Shown piece by piece: positions 7,901 through 10,304 of a DNA stretch of 10,304 bases. The notes beneath the pieces were generated by a model, which was given only the letters and a program-made list of their open reading frames with translations, did not search any database and had not been told where the DNA came from. The stretch comes from Bacteroidales bacterium. Its GTDB lineage: Bacteria; Bacteroidota; Bacteroidia; Bacteroidales; Bacteroidaceae. The translations under genes were made by a program, and so were the position numbers. The first letter of the stretch is position 1. Each line of letters opens with the position of its first letter. Location of the stretch: the NCBI GenBank assembly GCA_004555055.1, contig SFJN01000091.1, positions 1 to 10,304 on the forward strand, in the 5' to 3' direction.

Positions 7901-10304
7901 TATGCAGTCTGCTCTGATGCCTGCAGCTTGCGGAAGTGTTTGCTGTAGTCATACAGTTTTTCCGTCTGGTTGGCTTTAATGACTTCGTCGAATTTAACCT
8001 GAAGTTCCTCGTCGGTAATGTTCTGGAACTTGGCAAGGCTGATCACGGCACGGTTGAAGGTTTCGATGGCGTCTTGGAGTGCGTACTGGAAGGCCTTGTG
8101 ACGGGCGTCATTGTCGGCAATGATGGCGGCAAGATATCCCGAGGGGTCTTCCCAATTGCCCTTGATATCTCTGATTTGCTGAAGGTATTCATCGAAGGTG
8201 CTGACGTCGGTATTCTTTGCTGCATCCTCGCTGTACTTACCCTCGCCGAACTTTTCTTCCACTTCTCCGACTGTTGCGTTGAATTTGGTCTGGATGTCGC
8301 GGAGCTGGTCGAGCCACGTCATAATCTGAGAGGACTGGTCCTCTCCGGAAAGTTGGTCGTAGACTTGGTTCCAGAGCTTCAGCGTCTCAGTCTCCTTTTC
8401 GAGCAGGCTGTTGTGGTTGTCCTCGTTATACTGTGCCTTGTCGCTGGTACCTGTAATGCTGGTTTTAAGACTCTCGATTTTCGAAAGAAGTTCGGCCTTG
8501 CCGGTTGCGCAGGTGCGGGCGTCGTATGCCTGCTCAATCTTACCGTCGGTACCTTCCAAGGTCCCGAGCTGGGTGCGGTATCTGTCGAGCTCGCCGAGGA
8601 AGTGCTGCTGGCCGGCATTTTCGGGAGTGGCAATGGCTTTTACCTCCTCCTTTTCCATGTCGATGAGGTCCCCACGCTCTGTTCCATCCTCGTTCAGTTT
8701 AGGATAGAAGGTATCTCGAATCTTATTCAGGAGTTCGTTGTAGGCATCGTAGTTGGCGGTAGAAGCCTTTGCAGCGTCTATTTTTTCGTTAACCGTCTTC
8801 TCGAAGTCTTCGTACTTCGTTTGCCATTTGCCGGTGCCGACAGTTTCGTTCTGAAGGGCTTCGTCGAGACCTTCTGTGAGGCGATCCCATTTATCCAGAA
8901 GTTTGGATTCTTCGGTCTCGAATTCATCGCTTCTGTTGGGGTCCTGGTTGTAACTTTCTTCAGCAAACTGTTCGGAAGTGGCAATATATTTGTTGATATT
9001 TTCAATCTTGCCCTTGAGCGTGGCGAAGTTGCCGTTCAAAGTATCGTATGCACTCTTGTTAGCCTGAACCTCTTCCTTGATTTTTTCGAGGTGGACGGTG
9101 CCAATCCAATTCTGGATTTCGTACAATTTCTGCAACTGCTCGTTGAGCTTCTTCAGTTCATCGATGGCATTGTCTTTGGTGATGCTGGTGGCATCGACAA
9201 TCAGCATACCCGTCAGGGTATTTTCGTAATCCTGCAGCTGCTGTGCGATGATGCTATATCTAAGGCCGTAGTCCTCGACTTCGGTAGTAGGAATCGAGCC
9301 AAAGACATTCTGAAGGCTGTCACGCTGCTCTACAACCTGAGCCTTCAGCGCATTCACATCGCCCACCAGTTTCACAGCGGCTTCCAGTGCGCGGTTTTCG
9401 CTGTAGTTCTGAAGGTCCTGCTCGTAGCTGTCCTTGGTGGTTTTGAGGACATCGGGCTTCTTGGTAGCAGCCAGACTCTTCATGGCGTCAGCGTGGTCGT
9501 AGTCCTTCATGCCCAGTGCAGCCTCAAGACCGGTTTGCAAGTTTGCAATGGTCTGCTCTGCCTCGGCCAAAGCCTTTCTGTAGGTGGTGCCGTCGGACAT
9601 GGTGACATCAGGATTGTCAACGATGCCGCGGACTTTTTCCAAAGCGCTCTGCCAGTTCTTGAGTTTGTTCTGGACTGTGTTGTAGTTGTTGCGGGCAGTC
9701 TCGGCTTTCTGGTCATATTTATTGATAGCCTCCTGGATATCGCTGAAGCGCTGCTGCTCTTCGCTGTTGTTCTTAAAGTCAACAGCCTTTCCATCGTTAT
9801 AGGCTTTCGTTACATCATTTTTAAGGGCGGTGATGTCAGAGCCGATGCCCTCGGAAACCGTCCAATAGTCGGTAGCCGCATAGGCTTCGTCGTTGGAAAT
9901 ATATCCGGCAACATTATCGTTGGCAGCGTCAAGCTTGGTGTGAAGGCCTTCGATCTGGCCCAACAGTCCCTGCCAAGCATTGTAGTTTGCCAAAGTGGCC
10001 TGGGTCACTCTTTCCAGACTTACAAGAAGGGTTTCTACGTTGCTCTTTTTCTCAGACCAGTCGGGAAGGTCCTTATCGTCCTTCATTCCCTGCTTGAACA
10101 TGCTGTCGATGTCATTAAGTTCACCCTGGATTTCAGTTATAAGGCCATTGTAGTCCGTGTTTTTGATGGCCTCCAGACCGTTCTTTACGGTATTGAGTCT
10201 ACCCTTGTAACTACGCTCGTAAAGATCCTGGTTACCGTTACCATCCAATTCAGTATAGGCAGCTTGATAGGCCTTCAGACGGCCAGTATAGAGGTTATAG
10301 TCTG
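4990..10304 (-). CDS. Giant helical-repeat protein with C-terminal dockerin, cohesin-like domain and export-type tail (5' end outside window)
   Basis: This frame is open from the right edge (first whole codon at 10302) to the stop at 4990-4992, giving 1770 visible residues. The TTG at 10248 is not a convincing start because coding-like sequence (DYNLYTGRLKAYQ...) continues upstream of it, so the true start and any signal peptide lie outside. Visible residues 1 to about 1515 are acidic, Gln/Asn/Tyr-rich and mostly helical in appearance. Recurring 'A-x-x-N-Y-[ND]' helix starts suggest diverged ~100-residue repeats. Residues 1518-1578 form a type I dockerin, 1604-1717 a cohesin-like beta-sandwich, and 1731-1770 an export-type tail. 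No catalytic domain is recognisable. The gene lies 87 bases upstream of a related same-strand gene, with a terminator between them. A structural or adhesive surface role is inference; I do not recognise a named family for the helical part. Confidence 0.93.
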   Translation of the reverse strand, partial: DYNLYTGRLKAYQAAYTELDGNGNQDLYERSYKGRLNTVKNGLEAIKNTDYNGLITEIQGELNDIDSMFKQGMKDDKDLPDWSEKKSNVETLLVSLERVTQATLANYNAWQGLLGQIEGLHTKLDAANDNVAGYISNDEAYAATDYWTVSEGIGSDITALKNDVTKAYNDGKAVDFKNNSEEQQRFSDIQEAINKYDQKAETARNNYNTVQNKLKNWQSALEKVRGIVDNPDVTMSDGTTYRKALAEAEQTIANLQTGLEAALGMKDYDHADAMKSLAATKKPDVLKTTKDSYEQDLQNYSENRALEAAVKLVGDVNALKAQVVEQRDSLQNVFGSIPTTEVEDYGLRYSIIAQQLQDYENTLTGMLIVDATSITKDNAIDELKKLNEQLQKLYEIQNWIGTVHLEKIKEEVQANKSAYDTLNGNFATLKGKIENINKYIATSEQFAEESYNQDPNRSDEFETEESKLLDKWDRLTEGLDEALQNETVGTGKWQTKYEDFEKTVNEKIDAAKASTANYDAYNELLNKIRDTFYPKLNEDGTERGDLIDMEKEEVKAIATPENAGQQHFLGELDRYRTQLGTLEGTDGKIEQAYDARTCATGKAELLSKIESLKTSITGTSDKAQYNEDNHNSLLEKETETLKLWNQVYDQLSGEDQSSQIMTWLDQLRDIQTKFNATVGEVEEKFGEGKYSEDAAKNTDVSTFDEYLQQIRDIKGNWEDPSGYLAAIIADNDARHKAFQYALQDAIETFNRAVISLAKFQNITDEELQVKFDEVIKANQTEKLYDYSKHFRKLQASEQTAYDGILAITSPAEGTGTPAVFDLHEDFRKKAEEYTADITDIYNRTTNALNKTSKVLLGDALAVAEQAVNDAEIAITGYHNEVKVNAFSDEKHYIQTGKTELENSELAVVLANGFLAKVRGIGDSVLAECEDLAQQEYDMVNEELEEYDQNARDKLATCKVPEGDNTDYQQQYDDAYNQYISGEGGFIAIGTDAKAQNCMFSDDGLKAAMYQYKLFKQNNGYDDFCNKVQDKASSDAAYKILMGEQGVVNSVQGIIDAARTYANAYFITNPDIETVQGTLNSIVAAIEAAKAQGTVHSTDFETGLQSCENTAIRLNYWTNVFEKEELKSQIEHLRYEYNQAVATGVVKTEEQEAYETTINGYQDELDNIYVNYVINNDEDAAQAAFIALEGKIAASRTEITNLFNRELIPALYGELQKLAAEVQNLCNANSQNLEENCHKPVQSLFADKLEEVAEEATMAAGKIEEYWEAGTLLFYSERLNNTLEQLKNSLTTMAEEIEKAEAPYDVNDAACERLQAELNGYKARYEALKEKLQNYEHCNYEGFDNDTRFTDNSKDDQERLDKAQKEFATDPNVMLKEDATLQYGYYEALLLYLDRTYSYNEAAWRVQDVYDKLAKAEKELEGYLYINKNEVHDAYRSIDKAYNNMLVFNDKSHGTVDGGGTIFADIDGNKFYNEWGVEVSKYISWAAYVSDCVPAVFERCEKLLGKVKEYSDLIMKSRYLIGDVNEDEEVLVDDYTTILRHTLHAAIITDPKLLAAADANFDGAVNIGDLTAVARIITGTDDVQPVAAPRRVRSIIAPSADALALRFEGEGLHQRIAVSVNASRLYAGAQMDIRLPEGITLSAATAGAGAEGFAVYTNALENGMHRMVLTSLEGLTFAENGDALLWLDVQVDHNYSGEGVEISNILFSDTMAHVYSLQAPAGEATGLGTVSMTEEVKEKIYNVGGILMDGLKRGVNIIRGNDGTSKKVIIK
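4993..5112 (-). other. C-terminal export-type tail of the upstream protein
   Basis: The last 40 residues contain 'KIYNVGGILMDGLKRG' followed by 'VNIIRGNDGTSKKVIIK'. The plan of [IV]-Y-[ND], Gly, a short basic turn, then VNII-R and a final beta strand ending in Lys resembles type IX secretion type-A tails in Bacteroidetes. It aligns with the tail of the neighbouring protein. Confidence 0.6.
5152..5493 (-). other. Cohesin-like domain after the dockerin
   Basis: Visible residues 1604-1717 show 'LYAGAQMDIRLPEGITL', a variable stretch, and 'ENGDALLWLDV', parallel to the two cohesin-like domains of the downstream protein. The order dockerin, beta-sandwich, tail is one I recognise from large exported Bacteroidetes proteins. 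A true cohesin function is not shown by the sequence. Confidence 0.6.
5569..5751 (-). other. Type I dockerin domain
   Basis: Visible residues 1518-1578 of the upstream protein hold two EF-hand-like calcium loops, each followed by a helix. Loop 1 is 'DVNEDEEVLVDD' (ligand positions 1, 3, 5 and 12 are D, N, D, D, but the usual Gly at position 6 is Glu). Loop 2 is 'DANFDGAVNIGD' (canonical D, N, D, G, N, D). The helices are 'YTTILRHTL' and 'LTAVARIITG'. This is the standard duplicated dockerin layout, normally a partner for cohesin domains. Confidence 0.88.
6289..6645 (-). repeat. Diverged helical repeat unit related to the downstream gene's array
   Basis: Visible residues about 1220-1338 contain 'KIEEYWEAGTLL', 'LNNTLEQLKNSL' and 'EKAEAPYDVNDAACERL' in the same order and similar spacing as 'DLDTKHEEGTLT', 'LTNAIAQLKTDA' and 'AEKAFVNDKMFDEL' of the downstream protein's repeat. 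Cysteines also lie near both unit edges. Homology is judged by eye. Confidence 0.55.
9613..9840 (-). repeat. Diverged helical repeat unit near the 5' side of the visible gene
   Basis: Visible residues 155-230 contain 'ITALKNDVTKAYNDGKAVDF', then 'FSDIQEAINKYDQKAETA', then 'NNYNTVQNKLKNWQSALEKV'. This matches the helix-loop-helix-helix order of the downstream protein's repeats, particularly its first divergent unit with 'LRTALNDAYNNGTLENDI'. The preceding ~80 residues ('ITEIQGELNDIDSMFKQG ... ANYNAWQGLLGQI') look like another copy. Confidence 0.4.

Noticed and set aside
10246..10248. TTG at 10248 as the start of the upstream gene
   Set aside because: The frame continues open to the window edge with similar helical, Tyr/Ala/Lys-rich sequence, and no signal peptide follows the TTG.

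Overview
The window is almost fully occupied by two very long genes on the minus strand. They encode large secreted or surface-type proteins of a kind I associate with Bacteroidales (Prevotellaceae-like). Three things support that origin: both proteins end in a short '[R]GxVNII-R-x-x-D-G-T-x-x-K-V' tail like those on exported Bacteroidetes proteins, one carries a dockerin followed by a cohesin-like beta-sandwich, and no Shine-Dalgarno sequence precedes the one start codon that is visible. I found no enzyme, tRNA, rRNA, mobile element or CRISPR array.

Layout in the direction of transcription (right to left): (1) 10304-4990, the 3' 1770 codons of a giant gene whose start lies beyond the right edge. 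It is roughly 1500 residues of alpha-helical, divergent repeats, then a type I dockerin, a cohesin-like domain and the tail. (2) 4973-4921, a strong hairpin plus T-rich tract that looks like an intrinsic terminator for gene 1 of the pair. (3) 4902-157, a complete 1581-residue gene: signal peptide, two tandem cohesin-like domains, one divergent and twelve clear copies of a ~94-residue helical repeat (ten of the twelve begin with a cysteine), then the tail. (4) 156-1, a short non-coding stretch with an inverted repeat and a Bacteroidetes-like -7 promoter element that may serve a gene beginning at the left edge.

The two genes look like related partners. They share the tail, the cohesin-like fold (three copies in total) and, in my reading, the same three-helix repeat, which is regular in the downstream protein and heavily diverged in the upstream one. 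The most interesting reading is a pair of long helical rods at the cell surface carrying cohesin-like and dockerin modules. Whether they bind each other is inference. No function can be assigned from sequence alone.
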